A stretch of DNA of 54,033 nucleotides from Candidatus Kaiserbacteria bacterium (GCA_016217905.1 JACRFL010000006.1:1-54033), one strand, 5' to 3'. Shown: positions 8,461 to 18,649, numbered from the stretch's first letter. Translations and numbers: made by a program. Notes: generated by a model not told the origin, from the letters alone.

Positions 8461-10104
8461 TTAATCAAAGGGAATTTGTGTCGCCGGAAACTCCACCACA
8501 AACGTCGAGCCCTTGCCCGCCCCTTCGCTCTCGGCATGGACGGTGCCGCCGTGCGCCTCGACGATGTTCTTTGCGATGAAAAGACCGTAGCCGGTGGAGT
8601 GTACATTCACCTTCTGTGAATCCTTGCCGTGGCCGCCTTCGGTGAAGAGGTGTTTCTCGTCCTCCTCGGTGATACCGATGCCGGTATCTTTCACCGAGAA
8701 AATAATCTTGCCTGCCCCGAGCGTAGTCGAGGGGTTATTCTCTTTTTTGAGAGAAACGGTGATAGAGCCCGAGGGCGTATAGTTGATTGCGTTATCTATC
8801 AAGTTGCGGAGCACATGATCGTTGATCTGTGCCCCGTCTCCGTTCATCTGGTATGACGCATCGTCAGAAATAAATGACAGAGTAAGCCCTTTCTGCTCTG
8901 CTGCGGGTTTCGCCCTTTCGACAGCCTCAAGGGCAAGCGCCTTCAGATCGAAAGGCGCCTTGGTGTACGTCACGGTCCCTTTCTTCAAGTTTGACGCCTT
9001 GAGAATACCTGATACCGAGTCGGCACCTTGGCGCGACTCGACGAGCGCCCGGTCGACAAATGTCTTCATCGACTCTGAAAGAGGGCCGAAATCGCCTTCA
9101 GAGAGCGAGGCAAACGCGCCTGCGTCCTTGGTCAAAGAGCCCTTCACCTCATGCCCGATGAAGTGAATAAGCGTCTCCTGCCGCTCGTCGGTCTTTTTAA
9201 GCTCTTCCGCGAGCTTCTGTATCTTCTCGCGTTGCTCGACCTCCCGCACGACACTCCTAATCAGGTTGATGCCAAAGATAAGTACAAATACAAACACCGT
9301 TGTTCTAAACATGATTGATGCGAAACTGTTTGAAACAACAATCTCCCCGAACGAGGCAATCGATAATAAGAATACCAGCAGTGCCGTTGAAAAAACTTTT
9401 ATGTTGAAGAGATGGTGCACGCGAATCGCATAGGCCGCACCAACCACGGTCGGGAGAATAAACAATGCGCTGTATAGAATGAATCGCGAATCATTAAAAA
9501 ATGCGGGGAGAATTAAATTAAAAGTAATGATTAAGACGAAGGTGATGAAAAGTCCCCATAGTATGGGTTTATATGCAGGTTGAGATTCGCGTGGTGCGCG
9601 CTGCACCTTGTGGATAAAAAGCAGGAGACCGCCGAAAATAAGCGCAGTGACCGTTGCAACGAATAGAAATATGCCCGGACCGTTTTCAATACCGACAATT
9701 GTCCCGTCAGGCGCAAGAGCGCTAATTCGCTGGAACACCAGAGGAGTAAGCGTGACTATGGAAACCGAAGCTGCCGCCGGAACCACTAGGAACCGATACC
9801 AGTTCGGATACGTGAATTCTGTTTTCGGAAACGCATAAAGAAATTGAAAGAGAAAAAGTACAAACCAGACTGCGACACAGATGACCGCGCGCATGATGAG
9901 GAGGGCTACGTTCGGATCGGCAATGTGATAAAAGGTGTAGTTTAATATGCTCCATATCGTTCCTGTCATGGTGAACAGGAAAAATGACCTCGTCGTCACA
10001 CTGCGCGAATCGCTCATAAGCGCCGTAAAGCCAAGTACGGCCATACCGGCCACTACGATACCCGTGATGATAAGATCCAGATTAAATGTGACGAGACTTC
10101 CCAT
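8461..10104 (-). CDS. Membrane sensor histidine kinase
   Basis: Multiple N-terminal TM helices; H-box FIGHEVKGSLTK; N/G boxes DNAINYTPSGS, KDTGIGI, GKGSTFVVEFP. Confidence 0.9.
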   Translation of the reverse strand: MGSLVTFNLDLIITGIVVAGMAVLGFTALMSDSRSVTTRSFFLFTMTGTIWSILNYTFYHIADPNVALLIMRAVICVAVWFVLFLFQFLYAFPKTEFTYPNWYRFLVVPAAASVSIVTLTPLVFQRISALAPDGTIVGIENGPGIFLFVATVTALIFGGLLLFIHKVQRAPRESQPAYKPILWGLFITFVLIITFNLILPAFFNDSRFILYSALFILPTVVGAAYAIRVHHLFNIKVFSTALLVFLLSIASFGEIVVSNSFASIMFRTTVFVFVLIFGINLIRSVVREVEQREKIQKLAEELKKTDERQETLIHFIGHEVKGSLTKDAGAFASLSEGDFGPLSESMKTFVDRALVESRQGADSVSGILKASNLKKGTVTYTKAPFDLKALALEAVERAKPAAEQKGLTLSFISDDASYQMNGDGAQINDHVLRNLIDNAINYTPSGSITVSLKKENNPSTTLGAGKIIFSVKDTGIGITEEDEKHLFTEGGHGKDSQKVNVHSTGYGLFIAKNIVEAHGGTVHAESEGAGKGSTFVVEFPATQIPFD

Positions 10105-10106
10105 GG

Positions 10107-11174
10107 TTATGCGGTACGTATATCCGGCACCCGTCTGTACGAACGAGCAGTTGGTGGTTCCGCGTAACCGGTGCGGAATAACATCGCGGGAGTGTTTTTT
10201 TTCCCTGCACCGAACTGCTTTTTGATCTCCGCGTTTGCCTCGAGGATTGATTTGAAATGCCGTGGGAGCAGTCCCCGTGTGGTCCCTTGTTGCACGCTGC
10301 GCGCCAAAAAGAGAACGCCCGTTACGGGATGGAAAGCGAGCTCACGACGTGTTGCCTCAAGCCACACACGTTCGAATGCCCTGCCCGCCGCGAGGTACGC
10401 AGCCGGACTTTCTTCAGGAATCGTAATGAGACCCATTGTTGGCGCGGATGCGTATAGCTTGGTGTTCGTGAGACGGGCGATTTTCGGAAAACCGATTGCA
10501 TTCACGAGATTTGCTATGGTCGGATTCGAAAGACGACGCATCAGAAACCGTGCCGGCGGAGGCAATTCCATCGTATCAATATGAAGACCTTGTTTGCCAG
10601 AACGGTTTTCCTCTGCAGTCCATAAAATGTCGCCGGTGAATAACTCGCGAAGTTTTGGTGTTTCAAGCGCCACTTGCTCCATGATCGCCGATGCGCCCGC
10701 GATTGCATGTATCGCCGCTCGATTTTTTACAAGAAATAACTGCGGATCCTTGATTGGTCGTACTGTTTCGGAAAAAGCGGAAAGAGTCTCGGGATCAAGC
10801 GGGCGGTTCTCGTAGACCTTGCGGTTCGTATGTCGGTTTCGAATAGAGGACGCGAGCGGGTCGATTGGTACTGATGTTTCTCTGAATGTGATTTCTGCCG
10901 TGCAATGAGGATTGGCGGGATCCGGTAAGAACTGCACGCTCGCTACGAGTCCTGATAGCGGAGCCGCCAACACAATGTTCTCAATGAGAGCCCCGTGCGC
11001 AATATAAGTGCCGCTCAATTTGAAGTTAAGTATCGGGTTATCGCGGTCCGGCTCGAGATGCACTCGAACAGTGTTGCCGCGCAACACGAAGAACCATGGC
11101 TGCGAATTGTCACCTGACGGAGCCCACACTGCAGTATCAAGAACACTTCGTATAGCAGTTTCAAGCGTGGTCAT
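10107..11174 (-). CDS. Nitroreductase-fold protein (MoeY/Rv1355c C-terminal-like)
   Basis: APSGDNSQPWFF, RHTNRKVYENRPL, SAPTMGLITIP; overlaps the ThiF gene by 4 nt. Confidence 0.75.
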   Translation of the reverse strand: MTTLETAIRSVLDTAVWAPSGDNSQPWFFVLRGNTVRVHLEPDRDNPILNFKLSGTYIAHGALIENIVLAAPLSGLVASVQFLPDPANPHCTAEITFRETSVPIDPLASSIRNRHTNRKVYENRPLDPETLSAFSETVRPIKDPQLFLVKNRAAIHAIAGASAIMEQVALETPKLRELFTGDILWTAEENRSGKQGLHIDTMELPPPARFLMRRLSNPTIANLVNAIGFPKIARLTNTKLYASAPTMGLITIPEESPAAYLAAGRAFERVWLEATRRELAFHPVTGVLFLARSVQQGTTRGLLPRHFKSILEANAEIKKQFGAGKKNTPAMLFRTGYAEPPTARSYRRVPDIRTA

Positions 11175-12295
11175 GGTAGTCCGATCGCTCGCTTGAACAT
11201 AGTACGAACATCTTCTCTAGATTGTGTTGCATCTGCGTAATTGTAGGTCGGATCGAAAATCGCATCCATATTAATTTCCAGTTTACCGTTCCCAAGCGGT
11301 TCTTGGAGAGCAATCTTCCGGAGGCAATACGCGATGGCGATGCCCGAGAGTGTTGCAGCGTCTCCAAGCTGCGGCCATGAATACAGCGTCGTGCCAACTT
11401 CTTTGAGAGAGAGCAACATGCGCGGGACAACGAGATCAGCTCCAGCAACTTTCGTCGCAAGCTTCGGTAGCTCATGGGGCGAGAAGGATTTGAATTCCTC
11501 AAGGGTGATGTCGCCAAGGGCCTCATTGAAAAGTTTTGTCGAAGGATCGAGATCAAAACGTTCTATTTCGACAATGACACCGTCGCCATTATCGGTCGCC
11601 ATGACGACCGGAATGCCCCGCTCACGCGCTGCGAGCCGCAACCGGATCTTAATCTCAAGATCATCGGTCTCCTCAACGAGCACATCCATATCCTTGAGAA
11701 ACTCGTTTATATTCTCTTCTGTCACGCCCGACTCAAATGTCTCAATTTCTGCATACGGATTCAGCTGATAGATGTATTCGCGTACGAGATCGGTCTTCTT
11801 GCGACCCACAGCGAGGAAATCGGACCGGATGCGATTGAGGTTTGAGGGAGATACTTCATCCGGGTCGGCGATCTTAATGCGCCGCGCGCCGCCCATAAGC
11901 GCAGCAGTCATGGCACCATGGCTGCCAACGCTAAGTCCCGCGTATGCGACGCGCAGTCCATAGAACTTTTCTTGTTCTTCTTTCGTAATGATGTTGCGAT
12001 TGCGCGCGGTGCGTATCTCCTGATGCTCGTCGTGCGGGAGATAGTGCGCAAGAGTGCTGTTCCACGGGAAGAAGAACCACTCCCCCACTTCTTCAGTCGG
12101 CTTTCCGGCTGCATATTCTTCTGAAAACGCTTTCACCTCGTTTGTATGATCCTTAATGAACTTGAATCGCGGATTACGGATGAGAAACAAATCCTCGAGG
12201 AGCAAATCATAGCGATCAATAGTCGCTGATGGCTGCAGGCGGTCGCGGAATGCAGAAAACGACTCCCTCGAACGATCTAATTGTTCCGGTTTCAT
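11171..12295 (-). CDS. ThiF/MoeB E1-like protein (MoeY/Rv1355c N-terminal-like)
   Basis: YAGLSVGSHGAMTAALMGGARRIKIADPDEVSPSNLNR. Confidence 0.82.
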   Translation of the reverse strand: MKPEQLDRSRESFSAFRDRLQPSATIDRYDLLLEDLFLIRNPRFKFIKDHTNEVKAFSEEYAAGKPTEEVGEWFFFPWNSTLAHYLPHDEHQEIRTARNRNIITKEEQEKFYGLRVAYAGLSVGSHGAMTAALMGGARRIKIADPDEVSPSNLNRIRSDFLAVGRKKTDLVREYIYQLNPYAEIETFESGVTEENINEFLKDMDVLVEETDDLEIKIRLRLAARERGIPVVMATDNGDGVIVEIERFDLDPSTKLFNEALGDITLEEFKSFSPHELPKLATKVAGADLVVPRMLLSLKEVGTTLYSWPQLGDAATLSGIAIAYCLRKIALQEPLGNGKLEINMDAIFDPTYNYADATQSREDVRTMFKRAIGLP

Positions 12296-12405
12296 ACCGG
12301 AATAGTACCACGCACGGCAGCCGTCAGTAAGAAACGAATCTGCTCGGGAACCTCCTTTTGGAACGAAAATCCCTTCTCGAAATCATCCGCCGACGAAAAC
12401 GTCAT
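12292..12405 (-). CDS. 37-aa ORF, first cistron of the ThiF operon
   Basis: MTFSSADDFEKGFSFQKEVPEQIRFLLTAAVRGTIPV*; TGA overlaps the ThiF ATG; TAAACT 6 nt before ATG. Confidence 0.5.
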   Translation of the reverse strand: MTFSSADDFEKGFSFQKEVPEQIRFLLTAAVRGTIPV

Positions 12406-12455
12406 GCTTTAAGTTTAACACGCGGTTATTCGTAATAGATACTCTAGGTAAAAAA

Positions 12456-12941
12456 TCACATCTCTTTTAAAACAGCTTGTTTATAGGCTTTCGTAAATTC
12501 GTGACCGGTATTTTTTACAATATTTACTTTACCAAGCTTAAATACTCGTTGTGTCATTTCCTTGTCACCACAAAATAGAACAAATTTCTTTGCTTTTGGT
12601 TTCCCATATCTCATCCTTCTCAATTCGTTCGTAGTTTCTTCTCCAAATAGTTTTATCATGTGATTGATGGCATGATTTACATCGCTTCCAAGTATCTCCG
12701 ACATGGAGCAATAGATTCCCTTCTTTACGGGGGCCTTCAGTTTATAGGCGATAAGAGCTCCCGTTGAAAATCCGAATACGATCGAATTTGAATCAATCTT
12801 AGTTTTTGAAAGTTGCGAAAGTGAATTCCCTTTTAGTTGCAAATCTAAAAATTCTACATTGTATTTATCTTTAGTTTTAGATATAAGCCATTGGTAATCA
12901 CGAATTGTTTCTTTGTATCCAGGAATTATATAAAGTTTCAT
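12456..12941 (-). CDS. Alpha/beta-hydrolase-like protein
   Basis: 161 aa; IIPGYKE, FGFSTGALIAY, NTGHEF; TATAAT 7 nt before ATG. Confidence 0.6.
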   Translation of the reverse strand: MKLYIIPGYKETIRDYQWLISKTKDKYNVEFLDLQLKGNSLSQLSKTKIDSNSIVFGFSTGALIAYKLKAPVKKGIYCSMSEILGSDVNHAINHMIKLFGEETTNELRRMRYGKPKAKKFVLFCGDKEMTQRVFKLGKVNIVKNTGHEFTKAYKQAVLKEM

Positions 12942-12953
12942 ATATGAAATTAT

Positions 12954-12981
12954 AAGGGGAACACCGGAAAGTGTTCCCCTT
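12954..12981. terminator. Bidirectional terminator hairpin
   Basis: aaggggaacac-cggaaa-gtgttcccctt, 11-bp perfect stem. Confidence 0.85.
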
Positions 12982-12987
12982 CTTGGT

Positions 12988-13196
12988 TCAGGCGTCGAAT
13001 TCGCCCTTCTTCACCCCTTGAACGAAGGCGTCCCACTCGGCGCGAGTGAACGAAAGGGTCGGGCTCGAAGCGTGCTTGGTGTCCGAACATCGATCGTCTC
13101 GCCGATACGGACTGCGACACAGGTCTTGATCGGAAGGAACCTGGTGATCGTCGACGTTTTGAAGCCATCGGCTTCGTGCGGATTGCGTGTGTTCAT
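12988..13196 (-). pseudogene. DUF397-like protein, single-base frameshift
   Basis: MNTRNPHEADGFKTSTITRFLPIKTCVAVRIGETIDVR in one frame, then DTKHASSPTLSFTRAEWDAFVQGVKKGEFDA* in another; shift near 13082-13086. Confidence 0.75.
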
Positions 13197-13330
13197 CTCA
13201 AAACTCCAGTAAAGGACATTGATGCTGCCAAGGGAATCTCGACAGAAACCATCAACACCTACGGATATCGTAGCATAGTGTGGTGGCACCCGCTACCATC
13301 CTCATCACTTTTTATAGATATACTAGATAC

Positions 13331-13852
13331 ATGAATACCAAACTAGCGACTGAGCTACAGAAGATGGTTGATAGTGATCAGAAAGCCATCCAGAAACGAC
13401 AGAAAAAGGGAGTGGTTAATGTACGCATTTTGAAACTCAATACAAAGAGACTTAAAGAAATAGTAGCTAGCTATGGGTGGCCTTCTGTCTCTCTTGTGGG
13501 TAAGGAGGGAAGTAAAAATGCATGGTTACTTGTGCAGCACGCCTATCATGATCTCCGTTTTCAGAAAAAATGTCTTGCGTTAATGTCACGAGCAGCAAAA
13601 AAGAACCCTGAAGATATTATTCCAATGCATATTGCGTTTCTGACTGATCGAATACGAGTAAACGAGGGGAAACCTCAGAAATTTGGCACGCAATTTTACA
13701 CAAATAAAAAAGAAGAATTTACCTACTGGCCTGTTCGAGATATAAAAAATGTCGACAAACGACGGGCAGCGTATGGTATTGAACCATTCGCAGAATATGT
13801 GGAGGCGGCAAAATCATTTCAGCTTGCACCGATAAAGACAATTCTTAAGTGA
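13331..13852 (+). CDS. DUF6624-like protein
   Basis: YGWPSVSLVGKEGSKNAWLLVQHAYHDLRFQ...FLTDRIRVNEGKPQKFGTQF; TATACT 6 nt before ATG. Confidence 0.75.
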   Translation: MNTKLATELQKMVDSDQKAIQKRQKKGVVNVRILKLNTKRLKEIVASYGWPSVSLVGKEGSKNAWLLVQHAYHDLRFQKKCLALMSRAAKKNPEDIIPMHIAFLTDRIRVNEGKPQKFGTQFYTNKKEEFTYWPVRDIKNVDKRRAAYGIEPFAEYVEAAKSFQLAPIKTILK

Positions 13853-13926
13853 TGAAACTCAACCTTGACGCACGACCCACGGCTGTTTGATGCCTGGCTT
13901 GGAATGGCTAAATTGCGTTGGAAGTA

Positions 13927-15465
13927 TCACTTTCTCACCCATTTCTGCTTTATACCCGAAGGAAAATATTCTGGATCGCCCAATGCGCGGAATACGAGCT
14001 TGAAAAGCGGGCGCCCATTGACGAATGTGGAGAGCTCACGGAATTCCGAACTTTTCTCTTTAAGCGCCGCCTTAATGGTCACTTCCATTTTTCTTATGAA
14101 GGTCTCCGAAACGGAATCGATGCCCCTCTTCTGCTCGATATTGATTTCGAGATATTGATTCTCCTTGTCATCGTACCTCGTCATAGTCTGGAATTTGCCG
14201 GTGCAATAGCGTTGTACGAAATCGCTCATCATGACATCGCGCAGGTATTCGGGATAGATCTGCAGACCATACAGTGTCGTTGCGAGATCGGAGCGCTCAT
14301 AGACATACACAAATGGAAGCTCGTAGAGCGGGACATCGAGCCGCTTCGTCTCTTTTTCAATATTGATGCCAAATTCGGCAAAGATGGCCTTCAACTCATC
14401 GTACGTGTGCACCCCGCCGCGGTCGCCGACCGCATACCGGACGAGCGGAACCGCGCTATAGCCGGTAAGTAGTATTTCCCCTTCCGGCGCTTCAAACGAA
14501 ACGAAGGCCGGATTGTACTGCGCCAGAGTCGGCGTTTTCTGTACGTCACCGAAGATGCGCGCAAAAATTTTCTTGTTCTTCATCGCGAGCCGGCGGATGA
14601 GGATCGCAGTGGGGGTCTCGAACGCCATAGCGCCGATATCGGCCGTGCCGTAGATATTGAGCGTGTCGCGATATACGTTCTTCATGTCAACCTTTTTGGC
14701 AAGATAGTCGCGGAAATGTTCGGAGAACGCTTCCGCGGCGAAGAGGAGGCGAATGTTGAGCGCTTTGAGATCGACGCCTTCGAACTCAGCCTCGTCGAGG
14801 ATGTCCTTCACGAACGGCGGATAGCCGATGATGATTGTCTGCTTGAAGGATGGCGCGAGGTCGTGAAGCGCTTTCAGGATTTCCGCCTTGTTGACTCCGG
14901 CGGGAAGTATCGACACCGGGTATGCGCGGCGGCTCGCGATATCGAACGCGCGGTACGTGAGCGTCCCGCCGATCCACACGCCCATGCCGAAACCGATAAT
15001 GACCAGCGTCGGACATGTGACTCCCGGAACATTCGCGCCATTCCCGAGGAAAAGCTCGGCGAGTATCGAATATTCTTCTTCAAGATTCGAAAGGCGCTGA
15101 AAATAGAACGGCTTCCCAGTCGAACCGGAGGTCGATGAAAAAACAGCGGGACGACCAAGTATGCCGTCCCAACAGAGGTCACTGAACTTATATTTCTTCA
15201 AATATGAGGCCTTACTGGTCACTGGAATTTTTTCAAAATCCTCACGAGAATGAATCTTTTCGGCATGTATACCGTGCTCTTTTAAGAAATTCCGATAGGC
15301 GGGAACGCGTTTCGCGACGTCATGGAAAAGGGCTAACGAATTCCGCGCGCGAAGACGCATCCATGTCGAAGATTCTGTCGTGCGGACTCGCTCCGCCATC
15401 CCGCGTGCTACCGGCTTTACAAGCACGGAAGGGGGAATGGCGGATTTTGTTTTACTCAAACTCAT
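13927..15465 (-). CDS. Phenylacetate-CoA ligase (PaaK)-like adenylate-forming enzyme
   Basis: 512 aa; FSSTSGSTGKPFYF; NIYGTADIGAMAFE; VRYAVGDRGGV. Confidence 0.85.
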   Translation of the reverse strand: MSLSKTKSAIPPSVLVKPVARGMAERVRTTESSTWMRLRARNSLALFHDVAKRVPAYRNFLKEHGIHAEKIHSREDFEKIPVTSKASYLKKYKFSDLCWDGILGRPAVFSSTSGSTGKPFYFQRLSNLEEEYSILAELFLGNGANVPGVTCPTLVIIGFGMGVWIGGTLTYRAFDIASRRAYPVSILPAGVNKAEILKALHDLAPSFKQTIIIGYPPFVKDILDEAEFEGVDLKALNIRLLFAAEAFSEHFRDYLAKKVDMKNVYRDTLNIYGTADIGAMAFETPTAILIRRLAMKNKKIFARIFGDVQKTPTLAQYNPAFVSFEAPEGEILLTGYSAVPLVRYAVGDRGGVHTYDELKAIFAEFGINIEKETKRLDVPLYELPFVYVYERSDLATTLYGLQIYPEYLRDVMMSDFVQRYCTGKFQTMTRYDDKENQYLEINIEQKRGIDSVSETFIRKMEVTIKAALKEKSSEFRELSTFVNGRPLFKLVFRALGDPEYFPSGIKQKWVRK

Positions 15466-15492
15466 AAAGTTTTATATAACACGAATTACGTA

Positions 15493-16518
15493 TTAATGCA
15501 AGATTCCTCGCAACGCTTCCATAAAGGACACCTCGGATTCTGGGGCTGGCACCGCGATGCGCAGCGTATCTTTCAGGAGTACCTTTGCCTCGGGAACATG
15601 GCTCATCGGCTCACCGAGAGCGACGCGGATGCCCTGTGCAAAAAGCCCATCTCGAACATGCGCAGCATTCGGCACGCGCAGGAGGACGAAATTCGTCTCG
15701 GATGGGTATGCGGCGGTGACACCGGGAAGCGCACGCAAAGTTTCTATGAAGTGCTCGCGCTCGGCGATGACCATCTCGCGACGCACCTTCACCTTGTCTG
15801 CGCGCGCAAGTAACGCGAGCGCCGCCGTGGCACTCTGGTACGCAACCGGCCAGGGCAGCATGAGCTTTTCTAATTTCTTTGTGATCTCCGACGCTGCTAT
15901 CGCATAGCCTATGCGCGCGCCCGAGAGCGCAAAGGCCTTTGAGAGCGTGCGGATGATGATGAGATTCGGCAATTCAGCGAGATACGGGAGAAAGGTCGTG
16001 CCTGAGGAGAATTCAAAATAAGCTTCATCAGAGACAAGCAGCGTCTCGCTCCCGCGAGCCGCAGCGACCAGTGCCGAGATTTCTTCGCCTGTCAGCGAAC
16101 AACCGAGTGGATTATTCGGGTGACAGAGAAAGAGTGCTTTTGCAGAACCGTTCTTGAGCGCCTCTATGGTCTTCGCAAGCGGGAATACGAAACGGCCATC
16201 CTGCTCTTCGTAAGCAATAGGCACTATCTTTGCACCGACACCATCAAGGATGGATTCATAGCAGTAGAAAGTAGGCGTCGGTAAAATCGCTTTTCCACCA
16301 CCTCCAGCATACGCACGCGCAATATATTCTATCGCCGTGACCGAGCCCGGGGTCACGAGAATTTGTTCAGGCGCGACACCCGCATACTTTGCTAACGCAC
16401 TTTTCAACTCACCATAATCCGGATACGTCGAGAGCGCTTCCCTCTTTGGAGCATGCACCGCAGCAACCAGCTCATCATCGAGGAGCCAGTAGCTCTCATT
16501 CCGGTCCAGTGACATCAC
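15493..16518 (-). CDS. Histidinol-phosphate aminotransferase-like PLP enzyme
   Basis: LCHPNNPLGCSLTGEEI, VSDEAYFEF, IIIRTLSKAFALSGARIGYAI. Confidence 0.88.
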   Translation of the reverse strand: MMSLDRNESYWLLDDELVAAVHAPKREALSTYPDYGELKSALAKYAGVAPEQILVTPGSVTAIEYIARAYAGGGGKAILPTPTFYCYESILDGVGAKIVPIAYEEQDGRFVFPLAKTIEALKNGSAKALFLCHPNNPLGCSLTGEEISALVAAARGSETLLVSDEAYFEFSSGTTFLPYLAELPNLIIIRTLSKAFALSGARIGYAIAASEITKKLEKLMLPWPVAYQSATAALALLARADKVKVRREMVIAEREHFIETLRALPGVTAAYPSETNFVLLRVPNAAHVRDGLFAQGIRVALGEPMSHVPEAKVLLKDTLRIAVPAPESEVSFMEALRGILH

Positions 16519-16532
16519 TAAGTAATGATATC

Positions 16533-16615
16533 ACGCAGTGTAGGCCCCCAAACCACTCGTCAGGGTGGCGATGTCTTCGGCGTCAATCACATAAGTAAAT
16601 GTTTTAGCTAATCGC
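16533..16615 (-). pseudogene. Relic of an ApbE C-terminus
   Basis: Minus strand reads ..AKTFTYVIDAEDIATLTSGLGAYTA*, matching the end of apbE at 19869 (GYSIDATGIATLTSGFGAYTHP*). Confidence 0.7.
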
Positions 16616-16664
16616 GATGATCTTTAATTCCCCTGGCCGAAGCATTTTTGCTATACTTGCAGTA

Positions 16665-17363
16665 ATGATGTCTGAAACGGAAGCTCGACAAAAAATGGAA
16701 GAAATCCTGCACGACCTCTGGGACAGAGGCCATGCAAATACGACTGGCGTTTCTGTCAGTATACGTCTTGATGATGGGAATATTCTTGTTGATCAGACAG
16801 GAGCGGGGTTTCGAAAATGTAGAGTAGCTGCGGGAGATTTTCTTATTATAGACCTTAATGGGAACCTCGTCCGTCCTGCACCACTTATACCCCAGAAACT
16901 CGCACCGGTTAATACAGGTGTTCATCTCGCCTATTATAAAAATCCCCTTGCACAAGCTTGCATCCACGCCCATGCACCTTATTCGCAAGTTTTTGCATGT
17001 CGTGGAGAGACAATTAACCCCTATACACTCCAATCACAAATATTGGGTGAAGTTTTATGCATCCATGCAGATGATGCAGATCTAAAAAAAGAATACCGGG
17101 AAAGGAAACCTTTTATAGAAGTGCCATCGGGATTGCATGCTCGACCGGACGTTTGGTATGTTATGCAAAAGGTTGCCGAACTCACTGCAAAAGCACTTGA
17201 ACCGCGCAACCACGAGATGGAAAAGCATGGATTGGCCATAACTCATTACCAACATGGCATATTCGTATTCGGTCGAAACCTTGATGAGGCATTTGATAAT
17301 CTTGAAAGGGTTGAGGCAAACGCGCGTACTATTATTTTTTCTCGAATGATGGGTCAAATATGA
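16665..17363 (+). CDS. Class II aldolase/adducin-like protein
   Basis: IHAHAPYSQVFACRGE, HGLAITHYQHGIFVFGRNLDEAF; TATACT 7 nt before ATG. Confidence 0.8.
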   Translation: MMSETEARQKMEEILHDLWDRGHANTTGVSVSIRLDDGNILVDQTGAGFRKCRVAAGDFLIIDLNGNLVRPAPLIPQKLAPVNTGVHLAYYKNPLAQACIHAHAPYSQVFACRGETINPYTLQSQILGEVLCIHADDADLKKEYRERKPFIEVPSGLHARPDVWYVMQKVAELTAKALEPRNHEMEKHGLAITHYQHGIFVFGRNLDEAFDNLERVEANARTIIFSRMMGQI

Positions 17364-17758
17364 CATTGGGAGCATTTTGCGTTATCCGCGACAATAACCA
17401 CCGAGTCCTTTTATGTCATCGCCGTGACAAAGACATGTGGAATTTGCCAGGCGGAAAAGTTGAAAAAGGTGAATCACCTTGGGATGCTGCGGTCCGTGAA
17501 GCACGTGAAGAGATTGGACTTTCTGTGACTATACACTCATTGATTGGTTGTTACTTCAAACCATCAGTAAATGACCTGGTTTTTATGTTTACGGCTATAC
17601 CATCTGATAACCAATTACCCCATATAAGTGATGAAGCGGATGAGGTACGATATTTTTCACTTGATGCCCTCCCAGATACTACTGCCCCGAAACAACGAGA
17701 GCGTCTATCTCAGTGCTTCCTTCCGGATGTTTCTTGGCCCATACTGCAGATACAATAA
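17360..17758 (+). CDS. NUDIX hydrolase
   Basis: GGKVEKGESPWDAAVREAREEIG; ATGA overlap with preceding gene. Confidence 0.92.
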   Translation: MTLGAFCVIRDNNHRVLLCHRRDKDMWNLPGGKVEKGESPWDAAVREAREEIGLSVTIHSLIGCYFKPSVNDLVFMFTAIPSDNQLPHISDEADEVRYFSLDALPDTTAPKQRERLSQCFLPDVSWPILQIQ

Positions 17759-17878
17759 GAGCTCGCGAAAATTTGCGAGCTCTTTAACAAGACGGATTTG
17801 TACAACGAAACGCACGTTCAAGTTGTTTAGGAGTGTTAATCTGGCACCATCGTTTGAATTGGCGAACTCGTACATTTT

Positions 17879-18392
17879 TCATGCGTGCAACGGTATGGGG
17901 TAAAGAATATTCCCCATTTCGCATTTGAACGAGATTTTGTTGGAAATAAGACATCCTCTTTTTGTAAACAGGACGGACTGATCAGTCGATTTATTCTTTA
18001 CAAGACGACAAATGCCATAGGCTGGGGCCGTTTGTATAAGACGGGTTAGATCTTTTTGGTCATATAGATCGTCCCCCATAACAACCAAAAAGCGCTGGCA
18101 CCCCACAAGAACAGGCTCTATTGAAGCAAGTGCTCCCCCCCGTACCTGTAAGATTTACCTTCTGGTATGCATACGTGATTCTTCGTCCACAAGACAATGT
18201 ACCTATTTTTTCTCGAATGGATTCTCCTTTGTATCCAAGAACAATTATACATTCAGTAACAGCTTGAGGTAAGCATGCGAGCGTTCGTTCAAGAATGCTT
18301 TTCCCATTTACTGTAACAAGTGCTTTCGGAATATCTTTCGTGAATCGATCCATCCGTAAACCACGACCTGCGGCTAATATTACTGCTTTCAT
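17879..18392 (-). pseudogene. Sugar-phosphate nucleotidyltransferase-like gene, frameshifted at a G7 tract
   Basis: MKAVILAAGRGLRMDRFTKDIPKALVTVNGKSILE... then frame change at C7 (plus strand 18135-18141) into ..GCQRFLVVMGDDLYDQKDL. Confidence 0.8.
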
Positions 18393-18424
18393 TTGAATCT
18401 CCTTTTACACGACCCATGCTCAGT

Positions 18425-18649
18425 CTACCGAATAGAGAAAATACGACAAGCTTGGGGTGAGAACTTTAGACTCTCATTGTAGTACCACCCACGGAGGTCG
18501 GAGAGGTCCGACATATACCGTAGGGCCGCCGAATTGATCTGCAATGTGTCTCCGATATCTGCATATCCTCGGTACAGCTCAATGAGTAATTCCTGATCGA
18601 TCGCACCTGTTTCAAAATCACTCCGAATCTTTTGTGCGATTTTTTGCAT
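18425..18649 (-). CDS. Hypothetical protein
   Basis: 74-aa ORF. Confidence 0.35.
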   Translation of the reverse strand: MQKIAQKIRSDFETGAIDQELLIELYRGYADIGDTLQINSAALRYMSDLSDLRGWYYNESLKFSPQACRIFSIR

